From: Nemophila menziesii
Taxonomy: Eukaryota; Streptophyta; Magnoliopsida; Boraginales; Hydrophyllaceae
Length of the DNA stretch: 64,000 nucleotides
Assembly: GCA_029959085.1 (NCBI GenBank)
Contig: JARWIR010000024.1
Coordinates: 14,558,296 to 14,622,295 of the forward strand
Direction of reading: 5' to 3'
Each line of letters starts with the position of its first letter. The first letter of the stretch is position 1. The notes beneath the pieces are model-generated. The model was given only the letters and a program-made list of their open reading frames with translations, searched no databases and was not told the origin of the DNA. Both the position numbers and the translations under genes were made by a program. Shown here one piece after another: positions 44,649 through 57,310 of the stretch.

Positions 44649-46498
44649 TATTAGAAAAATATTCATACAATAGACATGTGCAATTAAATTATAAACCATT
44701 TATTATCAAGATTAGTTGATACGAAGTTAAAGTATTTGTTGGTTAAAGTTATAATATGGTAACTAAGACTTTTTAAAAATCCTAGTTGTGGATGATAGTT
44801 GTTTGGGTAAAAACTACTCATGGGAAAAAAGGTTTATTTGTTTCTGTCAATCTCTTTGGGTCATGTTAAGGCATTGAGTTACAATCAGAGAATGTTTGAA
44901 GATAATCAGAATAACCCTGGTGCAATTTCCTCGTCCTCTCACCAAGATGTAATAATAGATACCGATATTCCTTGTATTCTTATGAGTTTACGATGATATT
45001 GCCTTGTTTCAAATGACACAAAGTGGTAAAGCAATATTTGGGAAGAAGCATATTTTTTTATATTATTTATTAGAATAACCTTGTAAGTTTAACAGATTAC
45101 ACATATTCCTCTTTCTCATACCTGCCAATTTTACAATAAATCTCTACAAACCAAGAAATCTCAGAACAGCGTTTTAACTCCCCAATTTCAACCATCACCA
45201 TTTTCTATATACAACCAACCTAAATTTACACTACCAACTAGACAAGCTAGTCCTACCACATTCAGAAGTTTCAACCATTCCAGCTATATTTCTGGCATGT
45301 AATTTTCCTCAACAAAAAGGGATGCTATTATTTTTAATTAATCTCCCAGACATCCTTCTCCGAGTTTGGGTGTCATTTCTAAAATGTTTTTTCTTGGAAT
45401 TTTCATTCTTGTACTGCTTGCCTCGTGTCGTGTTCTGATATAGTCATTCTTCTTTATGCAGTGGTCTTGGTTTTGTGAAATCTTATTTATTTATTATGCT
45501 AGATGGTCAAAGCACGTTATCATGTGATCTTTTATGTGTTCTACGTTAAATTTTGAAGCTCTTGGGTCTTGGGATATTTTTTTCTTTGAATACCTATGAG
45601 AACAACTTTAGAGATTCTAACAAAATTGGATCTAAGATCTCTTGGTCTTTGAAAAATAGTATAACTACTAGACCATGTATCGATCTTTAGTTAATCTTTT
45701 CCCACCCTTTATAACATATATTATTTTTTTATTTTATACCCTATAAATTATATTACATTATTATATATGTCCCTCTAATATTTTCCGATTTATTAACCCG
45801 AACCTCCTAGCATTACAATTTCATTTATTACCCTTTAATTTTTTTACTTATTTGTATGAATATATTGATGTATGAGGAAGCCTTTGTGCAATTATTTTCA
45901 TAATATATGAATTTATAAAGCAATTACTTCAAAGAAAAATTGCAAGACCCAAAAGATATTTTATTTAACTAACTAGGAGGACCATTTTACCAACTTGAAT
46001 AATACTAATCATATTGTACTCAGAGGAAGTGAGATAATAGATAATAAATTATGACATTAACCATTTTCTTTGATTTATTTTGTTGGTCTAATGAGATTTT
46101 TTACCTAAATGTTGATCGGGTTGATGATTGATTATTGCATTTATTTAACTAAGGTAATATATTTACTTGGTTAAAGAATTAGTTGAATTTGAATGAGGAA
46201 TTGGGTCATGAAATTTTTGAAAAAGAATTAATTATTTTGTTTATATATATTAAACGTGACAGAAAAAAAAAGTTTTATACTATTGGGTAATTTAATAGTT
46301 TTTTTATCTATAAGTCTTTAGTAATATCATTAGATCTGACCCAATAATTAATGTGTAATAAATAATAAAAATCCATTAATATTGGATCAAACCCAATAGT
46401 CATGTCATTCACTAAGTAACATTTTTTTATTTCAAAGGCACAACTCTTTATTTTAAAGTCACAATCCTTTCTAATGGATGCCTAGCCACCTATATATT

Positions 46499-49400
46499 TT
46501 TTACAAATAGATGGTCAACTTAAAATGTTTATTCATCGGTTTTTTTTAATGCGTCATTAAAAATCATTGGAGTAAGACATAAAAAAAGAATCTTTATTTA
46601 ATTTGTAGAAATTCGGAAGAATTTGTGTGTCTATTTCTTCTAAATAGTTTTTTCATGGTATCCTGTAGATTGAAACAAACAAACATAAGACATGGGTACA
46701 TTGCCTAGATAGCTTAAAGACATCTCATCATGTCCGAGTCTCGACAAGTAAAGTTATTTTTGTATTTAAGTTTTCTTATTTATGTATTAGTTTTTATATT
46801 GTTTTATTCGTTTATACGAATAAAAACAGTACTTAAACTAGAAAAAGTTTTCTTTCCGCTTTTAATAATTTTAGTTTTGCTAAAACTTATGGGTATGTGT
46901 ATACAGAACAAGAATATTATATACTATTTCTTTTCTCTTATTCTGATTTCTATGCTTGTGTATAAATATTAGAAAATTACTCGCTTACTAATGTCATATT
47001 TCTTCTTCATATAGAAAATGGAAAAAAATATTGAACAAAGTGAATAGCAATCTGACAGGTAACAAATCAAGAACATAAGTAGGTATACTTACACGAACAC
47101 CCATTAGACCAGCCGATAGGTCAAAAAGTTTAGATCCCTCCTTATCTTGACAAACCCCCTTCTTGTAGAGTAATTTTATAGTAACCATCAATATTTATTT
47201 TTTGTGTTGTACACCTATTTCTTTTATTTCATCCAAATAAAATCTTGACATATGATTAATCAGCTATGCATTTATTACCCACGCTCGCACAAAATCTACT
47301 AAATTTAGAACTTTATTTTAAAACCTATGTATGTATTGGAAGAGTGGAAGTCCACAAGAGCTATATTACAAGTACTATAATTTTTTACAAATGAGAAGTT
47401 AATGAATAATAATGTTATTCAAGATGAACCCGGACAATTAATTAGAAATTAGGACATTGTGTTGTAAAACTTGGGTTTGACCCGAAGAATGATTAGCCAA
47501 TGTGGATTTATATTTTAATCGTAACTTTAAGAAAATTGAGTTGAGCTCGAAGAGTGTTGCTATCAGATTTAAACGAGTTGGACTAATTTTAAATGGGCTG
47601 GCTTACATAGTTTATTTTAAACAAACCCTAGCTTGCCGCTTTATATATAATCACACTGTAAAACAATAATATCTTCTATTACTCTTTGAACACTACACCC
47701 ACAACTACCATTATTTTAATTTCTTCTCTTGTTCATCTTTATCTTTGTGTATCATTATTAGTCTTGTTTGTGGATATGTCTAAACCTCTGATCTCAAGAA
47801 GACAGAGAGCACTTGCATAAGATCCTTGGTCATTTCATTTCAATTAATCCTTCCAAAAAAAGGTTTATTTTTTAATTCAAAAATAGTCTTTTCTCACTAA
47901 CATATATATTGACAAAATAATTATTTTTAATTACTATTATATATTTTTTCATTATATGGAATTGACATATGTTACATAGAGTCACTACTCAATCTCTTCA
48001 GTCTAACAAAAAAATATAATTCTATATTTTATTAATGTGTCCACCAAGAATTTTTCTTACAAACATTTTCATATTTAAGTATTTTTGTTTTAAATTTTAT
48101 CCCATATTTCATAACACAACCCTATATAATGTTCCTCTTAATTATATATATTAGTTTATTTTACTCTTTTTCATTACTCAACCAATATTGTTTTTTTCAT
48201 TTATAATATTAATACAGTTTTGGTTGAATTTTTCAAACCAAACCTCTATTTGAATTTTATATTTATTTATTTTTTAATAAACTATAATACAATAATTATA
48301 TTTTAAATAATGGTATTTATATAAATATTAAGGTCATTAATTATTTACTTTTAATTTAAATACTATTTAATGATTTTTTTTTTAATTTTTATGCAATTTA
48401 TATTAAGTTCACCTATTAGATGATAAATAAAATTAATCTTTATGTTTAGTTTTGCTAACTTCCAACAACACAAAATCTTTCTTTGTTACCTCAAAAATCT
48501 CACAACAAAAATCAATTAATACAAGAGTTATATAAGAAAAGGTACGAGTTTACTATTTTTTGTGTTTTTGCTAGTTTAAGAGTTTACTTTTTTTTTTGAG
48601 ATTTTTTAATGTAAATATTTATAATAACTTTATTTTGTGGAATTATTAAAGGATTGAGGCAGCCATTAATGCCATGAAGAAATTTAGACTTTCAAAAGAG
48701 TTTATTCGAAATCAGATTGAAGACCTTCTCGATGTAAGTATTTTTACTTTCCTTTCTAAACTTGGGCTCGAAAAATTCTAATCAAACCTTGTATACCATG
48801 TAACTATGTGATGCATTAGTATTATTTTATTTTTTTTATATTTAATAATATTGTACCATTATTCACGATTTTTCCTATGAAATATTTTTAAGAAATGCAA
48901 ATATACGTCTATATTGGAAATGAGAGAAATTATATCATTGTAATATGATAAGCATGAGAAAAATGTCATTAGTTTTATTGATCTTATATATTAATTTTTT
49001 TTAAACTCTAAAACTTTAAAAACAAAGGGTTAAACATGTAAAAAAATATAAGACTACTAGTTGGTCTAGTGGTTAGACTACTTCGTAGAGGTGTCACTTC
49101 TTTAAATTTGGGCAATGAATCCACATTCGGGTTGCAATTGTATTGTTTTATAGTGACTCTATAGAATTATGTTATATTATTATACTATTATTTATGATTT
49201 ATGTCCATCTAACTTTTGAGATTTCTTCTCTTGAGACTTCTATCCTTAAATTTTATTTATTAGCCGTTAATTTTGGGTTTAATATCGAATAAATCCCTCG
49301 CACTACTTTTATAGCCGTTATTACTACTGTATTATATGCCAATATTTCATGTTCTTTGCAATTGTTGTAGAATAAGATTGAATCAAGATAATGTAAGAAT

Positions 49401-50802
49401 TGATTGGCCTAAACCTAAGATGGTTTATTCCTTTTGTTTGTGAAGTAATAAGACATACAAGAATCATATAGTTATGGTGAAATTGGATCTAGTTGAAAAG
49501 AAGAATCAAGCTTGTTAGCAAATTGCCCATAAAAGTGTCACCATACATTTTGTTCTTTTCTTTTTTTCCCATAAGAACACCGATTTTGAGGTATGAGAAA
49601 ATTCTCAGAACTCGTATTTTAAATTTTGAGAAATTTTTCAAAACGGATTGTTCTTTAAAATTTTAACAAGACTGTCGAGTTTTATGGAGCATTTATCCTT
49701 AATTTTATTTATTTATGAGTATATTGGTTTTACAATTATCTTTTGGGGGCAATATATTAGGATGAGTATAGTGCAACTTTTCATAATATATGAACATTTA
49801 ATGCATCAAAGGTTGGGAAAAAATTCCAAGGACAAATGTGATATTTCATATAATTAATTAGGAAGTCCATTATACATTTTGAATTGTATTAATCAAATTG
49901 TATTTGAAGGCTGTAATCTGTACTAGTGTGGTTATATTAAATCATATTTTGGAATTTTGGAATAGTTTAGTATTTCCCATGGAACAAATGTTAGTTTCTT
50001 TCGTACTGATATTATTTTGATTTAGATATATGGTGGACATACCTGGTTGCAATTAATTGAAGATAAAATGCACGAAGTGCATATAGATGTGTGTTTGGAG
50101 GCAAACACTGACGATCAAAATGATGCTAGAAGCGCACCAAGGTATTAATGAATATTATTATTTGTTTTAAATTCTAAATTTAGCATCTTGTTAAGTTGTT
50201 TTTATAATGTGAAGGAGGTGGATACAACCCTCATCTCTAATGCAAAAGAGATGTTGCTGGAGTAGTAGAAGCACATGCAGAGGATGTAGGGGTAGGGGTT
50301 GAAGAAGCAGAAGTAGAGAAACAAAACAAGAAGGACACAGTAATTGATCTGGTGAGACAATGAACTTAATTTGTTTTAAATATTTGTGTATTGGTCTTGG
50401 TTTATCTCTACTTTCTCTGAAGATCTATCAATTTTAAATGCTTTTATACTTGAATACAATAAATTGGATTGTTATTTTCATTGCTAATAAAAACAATTTA
50501 CGTTTTGTTGAAGTACGAGGAGCTCATCACCAAACATGGTAGAAAGCGAGCAAAAATATCGAGGTCTGACTCACATAAAGACGGAGCCTCTAAAACCGAG
50601 GCAACAAAACAACTTTGATCCAGGTAACTTGTGAGTATTTACATTAATCGTATTTCAATTTTTTAATTGCTAAACATTATGCATATACTTAATCCATAGA
50701 TGTTGAACTATAAATTTATTAATCATTATTTGTTGTTTTAGGTTTACATATGGATACTCTGGAAGATTAGTCATTGAGCTGAATCAGGAATTGGCAGATT
50801 AG
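46499..50802 (+). pseudogene. Copy G3: WIYLD-domain gene fragment, degenerate
   Basis: Starts in the part of unit 2 downstream of the transposon. The first TATA is altered (TACAAATAGA near 46502). The second is kept (47642-47650) with ATG 47776. The upstream LVIELN exon is deleted. First WIYLD exon 48652-48733 (82 nt) and second 50026-50141 (116 nt) are both full length and join in phase 0 across a GTAAGT..TTTAG intron, so the domain frame is open from IEAAINAMKKF to ENDARSA. Acidic exon 50215-50351 carries the same stop and frameshift as elsewhere; basic exon 50514-50630; last exon 50742-50802. One of the best-preserved WIYLD segments in the window. Confidence 0.62.
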
Positions 50803-53800
50803 TCCATATATCATTAGTGGCATTGCAAAACTATATTTATAGGATCATAATTAGATTTTGTTGTACACTGATTATGTTCAAAATTTAATTATTGATTTGT
50901 TCTTGAGTCTTGTTTTTTTTTTGTAATCCTGCAATTTAAACAATCATATAGTCGTATATCTTGTTATTTAAGTTAAAGTAAATATTCAACGTAATTTATA
51001 AAGAGACGAAATAAGTTAGACAGTTTTATCTTTTCTTCTATCCTAATTTATATATTAGAAAAATATTCATACAATAGACATGTGCAATTAAATTATAAAA
51101 CATTTATTATCAAGATTAGTAGATACGAAGTTAAAGTATTTGTTGGTTAAAGTTATAATATGGTAACTAAGACTTTTTAAAAATCCGAGTTGTGGATGAT
51201 AGTTGTTTGGGTAAAAACTACTCATTGGAAAAAAGGTTTATTTGTTTCTGTCAATCTCTTTGGGTCATGTTAAGGCATTGAGTTGCAATCAGAGATTGTT
51301 TGAAGATAATCAGAATAACCCTGGTGCAATATCCTCGTCCTCTCACCAAGATGTAATAATAGATACCGATATTCCTTGTACTCTTATGAGTTTACGATGA
51401 TATTGCCTTGTTTCAAATGACACAAAGTGGTAAAGCAATATTTGGGAAGAAGCATATTTTTTTATATTATTTATTAGAATAACCTTGTAAGTTTAACAGA
51501 TTACACATATTCCTCTTTCTCATCTCTGCCAATTTTACAATAAATCTCTACAAACCAAGAAATCTCAGCACAGCGTTTTAACTCCTACCATATTCAGAAG
51601 TTTCAACCATTCTAGCTATATTTCTGGCATGTAATTTTCCTCAACAAAAAGGGATGCTATTATTTTTAATTAATCTCCCAGACATCCTTCTCCGAGTTTG
51701 GGTGTCATTTCTAAAATGTTTTTTCTTGAAATTTTCATTCTTGTACTACTTGCCTTGTGTGTCGTGTTCTGATATAGTCATTCTTCTTTATGCAGTGGTC
51801 TTGGTTTTGTGAAATCTTATTTATTTATTATGCTAGATGGTCAAAGCACGTTATCATGTGATCTTTTATGTGTTCTACGTTAAATTTTGCAGCTCTTGGG
51901 TCTTGGGATATTTTTTTCTTTGAATACCTATGAGAACAACTTTAGAGATTCTAACAAAATTGGATCTAAGATGGCCTTTGAAAAATTGTATAACTACTAG
52001 ACCATGTATCGATCTTTAGTTAATCTGTTCCCACCCTTTATAACATATATTATTTTTTTATTTTATACCCTATAAATTATATTACATTATTATATATGTC
52101 CCTCTAATATTTTCCGATTTATTAACCTGAACCTCCCAGCATTACAATTTCATTTATTACCCTTTAATTTTTTTACTTATTTGTATGAATATATTGATGT
52201 ATGAGGAAGCCTTTGTGCAATTATTTTCATAATATATGAATTTATAAAGCAATTACTTCAAAGAAAAATTGCAAGACCCAAAAGATACTTTATTTAACTA
52301 ACTAGGAGGACCATTTTACCAACTTGAATAATACTAATCAAATTGTACTCAGAGGAAGTGAGTTAATAGATAATAAATTATGACATTAACCATTTTCTTT
52401 GATTCATTTGGTTGGTCTAATGAGATTTTTTACCTAAATGTTGATTGGGTTGATGATTGATTATTGCATTTATTTAACTAAGGTAATATATTTACTTGGT
52501 TAACAAATTAGTTGAATTTGAATGAGGAATTGGGTCATGAAATTTTTGAAAAAGAATTAATTATTTTGTTTATATATATTAAACGTGACAGAAAAAAAAA
52601 GTTTATACTATTGGGTAATTTAATAGTTTTTTTTCTATAAGTCTTTAGTAATATCATTAGATCTGACCCAATAATTAATGTGTAATAAATAATAAAAATC
52701 CATTAATATTGGATCAAACCCAATAGTCATGTCATTCACTAAGTAAATTTTTTTTATTTCAAAGGCGCAACTCTTTATTTTAAAGTCACAATCCTTTCTA
52801 ATGGATGCCTAGCCACCTATATATTTTTTACAAATAGATGGTCAACTTAAAATTTGTATTCATCAGTTTTTTAATGCGTCATTAAAAATCATAGGAGTAA
52901 GACATAAAAAAAGAATCTTTATTTAATTTGTAGAAATTCGGAAGAATTTGTGTGTCTATTTCTTCTAAATAGTTTTTTCATTGTATCCTGTAGATTGAAA
53001 CAAACAAACATAAGACATGGGTACGTTGCCTAGATAGCTTAAAGACATCTCATCCTGTCCGAGTCTCGACAAGTAAAGTTATTTTTGTATTTACGTTTCC
53101 TTATTTATGTATTAGTTTTTATATTGTTTTATTCGTTTATACGAATAAAAACAGTACTTAAACTAGAAAAAGTTTTCTTTCCGCTTTTAATTATTTTAGT
53201 TTTGCTTAAAATTATGGGTATGTGTATACAGAACAAGAATATTACATTCTATTTCTTTTCTCTTATTTTGATTTCTATGCTTGTGTATAAATATAAGAAA
53301 ATTACTCGGTTAATAATGTCATATTTCTTCTTCATATAGAAAATGGAAAAAAATATTGAACAAAGTGAAAAGCAACCTCAGGTAACAAATCAAGAACATA
53401 AGTTGGTATACCCACACCAACACCCATTGGACCAGCCGATAGGCCAAAAAGTTTAGATCCCTCCCCATCTTGACAAACCCCCTTCTTGTAGAGTAATTTT
53501 ATAGTAACCATCAATATTTATTTTTTGTGTTGTACACCTATTTCTTTCATTTCATCCAAATAAAATCTTGACATATGATTAATCAACTATCCATTTATTA
53601 CCCACTCGCACAAAATCTACTAATTTAGAACTTTATTTCAAAAACTATGTATGTATTGGAAGAGTGGAAGTCCACAAGAGCTATATTACAAGTACTATAA
53701 TTTTTTACAAATGAGAAGTTAATGAATAATAATGTTATTCAAGATGAACCCGGACAATTAATTAGAAATTAGGACATTATGTTGTAAAACTTGGGTTTGA

Positions 53801-55465
53801 CCCGAAGAATGATTAGCCAATGTGGATTTATATTTTAATATCTTTTAAGAAAATTGAGTTGAGCTTGAAGAGTGTTGCTATTAGATTTAAATGAGTTGGG
53901 CTAATTTTAAATGGGCTTGCTTACATAGTTTATTTTAAACAAACCCTAGCTTGCGCTTTATATATAATCCCACAGAATAACAATAATATATCTTCTATTA
54001 CTCTCTGAACACTACACCCACAACTACCATTATTTTAATTTCTTCTCTCGTTCATCTTTCTCTTTGTGTAACATTTTTAGTCTCTTTTGTGGATATGTCT
54101 AAACCTCCGATCTCAAGAAGACAGAGAGCACTTGCATAAGATCGTTGGTCATTTCATTTCAATCAATCCTTCCAAGAAAAGGTTTATTTTTTTAATTCAA
54201 AAATAGTCTTTTCTCACTAACATATATATTGACAAAATAATTAATTTATATTACTATTATATATTTTTTCATTATATGTTAATAGGTATTATGGATCTGA
54301 AGAAAGACCAATCTGTACACTGGAAGATTAGTCATTGAGCTGAATAGGGAATTGACAGATGTTACATTGAGTCACTACTCAATCTCTTCAGTCTAACAAA
54401 AAAATATAATTGTATATTTTATTGATTGTGTCCACCAATAATTTTTCTTACAAACATTTTTCATATTTAAGTATAATTGTTTTATATTTTATCCCATATT
54501 TTTTCATAACACAACCCTATAGAATGTTCCTTTTAATTATATATATTATTTTATTTTACTCTTTTTCATTACTCAACCAATATTATTTTTTTCATTTATA
54601 ATATTATTACAGTATTGGTTGAATTTTTCAAACAATACCTCTATTTGAATTGTATATTTATTTATTTTTTAATAAACTATAATACACTAGTTATATTTTA
54701 AATAATGGTATTTATATAAATATTAAGGTCATTAATTATTTACTTTTTATTTAAATACTATTTAATGATATTTTTTTTCATTTTTATGCAATTTAGATTA
54801 AGTTCACCTTTTAGATGATAAATAACATTAATCTTTATGTTTAGTTTTGCTAACTTCCAACAACACAGAATCTTTCTTTGTTACCTCAAAAAGCTCACAA
54901 CAAAAATCAATGAATACAAGAGTTATATAAGAAAGGTACGAGTTTACTATTTGTTTTTGTTTTTGCTAGTTTAAGAGTTTACTTTTTTTCAGATTTTTTA
55001 ATGTAAATATTTATAATAACTTTATTTTTGTGGCATTAATAAAGAATTGAGGCAGCCATTAATGCCTTGAAAAAATTTGGACTTTCAAAAGAGCTTATTC
55101 GAAATCAGATTGAAGACCTTCTGGATGTAAGTATTTTTACTTTCCTTTCTAAACTCGGGCTCGAAAAATTCTAATAAAAATTTGTATACCGTGTAACTAT
55201 GTGATGCATTAGTATTATTTTATTTTTTTTATATTTAATAAAATTGTACCATTAGTCACGATTTTCCCTATGAAATATTTTTAAGAAATGCAAATATACC
55301 TCTATATTGGAAATGAGAGAAATTATATCATTGTAATATTATAAGCGTGAGAAAAATGTCTTAAGTTTTATTGATCTTATATATTAATTTTTAGAGTATG
55401 AATGTGATGATTTTAATTTATTGGTTTTTGAAATTAATTTTTTTTTAAACTCTAAAACTTTAAAA
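49022..55465 (+). repeat. Array unit 3
   Basis: Shortest unit. Deletions include about 80 bases near 49320 and about 70 bases near 51585. It shares many private variants with unit 2 (for example CGATTTTGAGG at 49581, matching 35591). Spacer 50803-52820 has no gene. Confidence 0.92.
49062..49122 (+). repeat. SINE-like sequence, unit 3
   Basis: A-box and B-box as in unit 1. Confidence 0.55.
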
Positions 55466-57310
55466 ACAAAGGGTTAAACATGTAAAAAAATATAAGACTA
55501 CTAGTTGGTCTAGTGATTAGACTACTTCGTAGAGGTGTCCCTTCTTTAAATTTGGGCAAGGAATCCACATTTGGGTTGCAATTGTATTGTTTTATAGTGT
55601 CTCTATAGAATTATGTTAAATTTTTATACTATTATTTATGATTTATGTCCATCTAAATTTTGAGATTTCTTCTCTTGAGTCTTCTATCCTTAAATTTTAT
55701 TTATTAGCCGTTAATTTTAGGATTAATATCGAATAAATCCCTCACACTACTTTTATAGCCATTATTTTTTGTATGAATTTCTTTTTCCTTATATGTTATG
55801 CAAAAATTGCATTATAGTTCCCCGTCTTATATAAATATCCACTACTGTATCATATGCTAATATTTCATGTTCTTTGCAATTGTTGTAGAATAAGATTGAA
55901 TCAAGATAATCTAAGAATTGATTGGCCTAAACCTAAGATGGTTTATTACTTTTGTTTGTGAAGTAATAAGACATACAAGAATCATATACTTATGGTGAAA
56001 TTGGATCTAGTTGAAAAGAAGAATCAAGCTTGTAAGCAAATTGCCCATAAAAGTGTCACCATACATTTTGTTCTTTTCTTTTTTTCCCATAAGAACACCC
56101 GTTTTGAGGTATGAGAAAATTCTCAGAACTCGGATTTTAAATTTTGAGAATTTTTCCAAAACTGATTGTTCTATAAAATTTTAACAAGACTGTCGAGTTT
56201 TATTGAGCATTTATCCTTAATTTTATTTATTTATGAGTATATTGGTTTTACAATTATCTTTTGGGGGCAATATATTAGGATGAGTATAGTGCAACTTTTA
56301 TTAATATATGAACATTTAATGCATCAAAGGTTGGGAAAAAGTTTTAGGGACAAATGTGATATTTCATTTAATTAATTAGGAAGTCCATTATACATTTTGA
56401 ATTTTATTAATCAAATTGTATTTGAAGGCAGTAATCTGTACTAGTGCGGTTATATTAAATCATATTTTGTAAATTTGAAATAGTTTAGTTTTTTCCTTTA
56501 AACATACTTTAGTTTCTTTGGTACTGATATTATTTTGATTTAGATATATGGTGGACATACCGGGTTGCGATTAATTGAAGATATAATGTACGAAGTGCAT
56601 ATAGATGTGTGTTTGTAGGCAAACACTGACGATGAAAATGATGCTAGAAGCGCACCAAGGTATTAATAAATATTATTATTTGTTTTAAATTCTAAATTTA
56701 GCATCTAGTTAAGTTGTTTTTATAATGTGAAGGAGGTGGATACAACCCTCATCACTAATGCAAAAGAGATGTTGCTGGAGTAGTAGAAGCACATGTAGAG
56801 GATGTAGGGGTAGGGGTTGAAGAAGCAGAAGTAGAGAAACAAAACAAGAAGGACATTTGGTGAGACAATGAACTTAATTCGTTTTAAATATTTGTGTATT
56901 GGTCTTGGTTTATCTCAACTTTCTCTGAAGATCTATCAATTTTAAATGCTTTTATACTTGAATACAAGAAATTGGATTGTTATTTTCATTGCTAATAAAA
57001 ACAATTTATGTTTTGTTGAAGTACGAAGAGCTCATCACCAAACATGGTAGAAAGCGAGCAAAAATATCGAGGACTGACCCACATAAAGACGGAGCCTCTA
57101 AAACCGAGGCAACAAAACAACTTTGATCCAGGTAACTTGTGAGTATTTACATTAATCATATTTCAATTTTTTAATTGCTAAACATTATGCATATACTTAA
57201 TTCATATATGTAGAACTATAAATTTATTAATCACTATTTGTTGTTTTAGGTTTACATATGGATACTCTGAAAGATTAGTCATTGAGATGAATTAGGAATT
57301 GGCAGATTAG
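52820..57310 (+). pseudogene. Copy G4: WIYLD-domain gene fragment, degenerate
   Basis: First TATA altered as in G3; the MEKNIEQ exon (about 53343) has a 4-base deletion that opens a longer frame (..EKQPQVTNQEHKLVYPHQHP..). Second TATA 53959-53967, ATG 54095. First WIYLD exon 55045-55126 is full length. Second WIYLD exon 56544-56659 has a premature stop (TTG TAG GCA near 56616). Acidic exon 56733-56859 has lost 14 bases before its donor. Basic exon 57022-57138; last exon from 57250 has AATTAG in place of AATCAG, adding a stop. Confidence 0.6.

Larger units (their letters stand above)
34956..49021 (+). repeat. Array unit 2, interrupted by the CACTA element
   Basis: 3' exons of G2 (to 36811), spacer split at 37058/44646 by the transposon and continuing to about 46500, then the 5' part of G3. 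It lacks about 70 bases containing the LVIELN exon near 47957 and about 45 bases near 48985. Confidence 0.92.
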
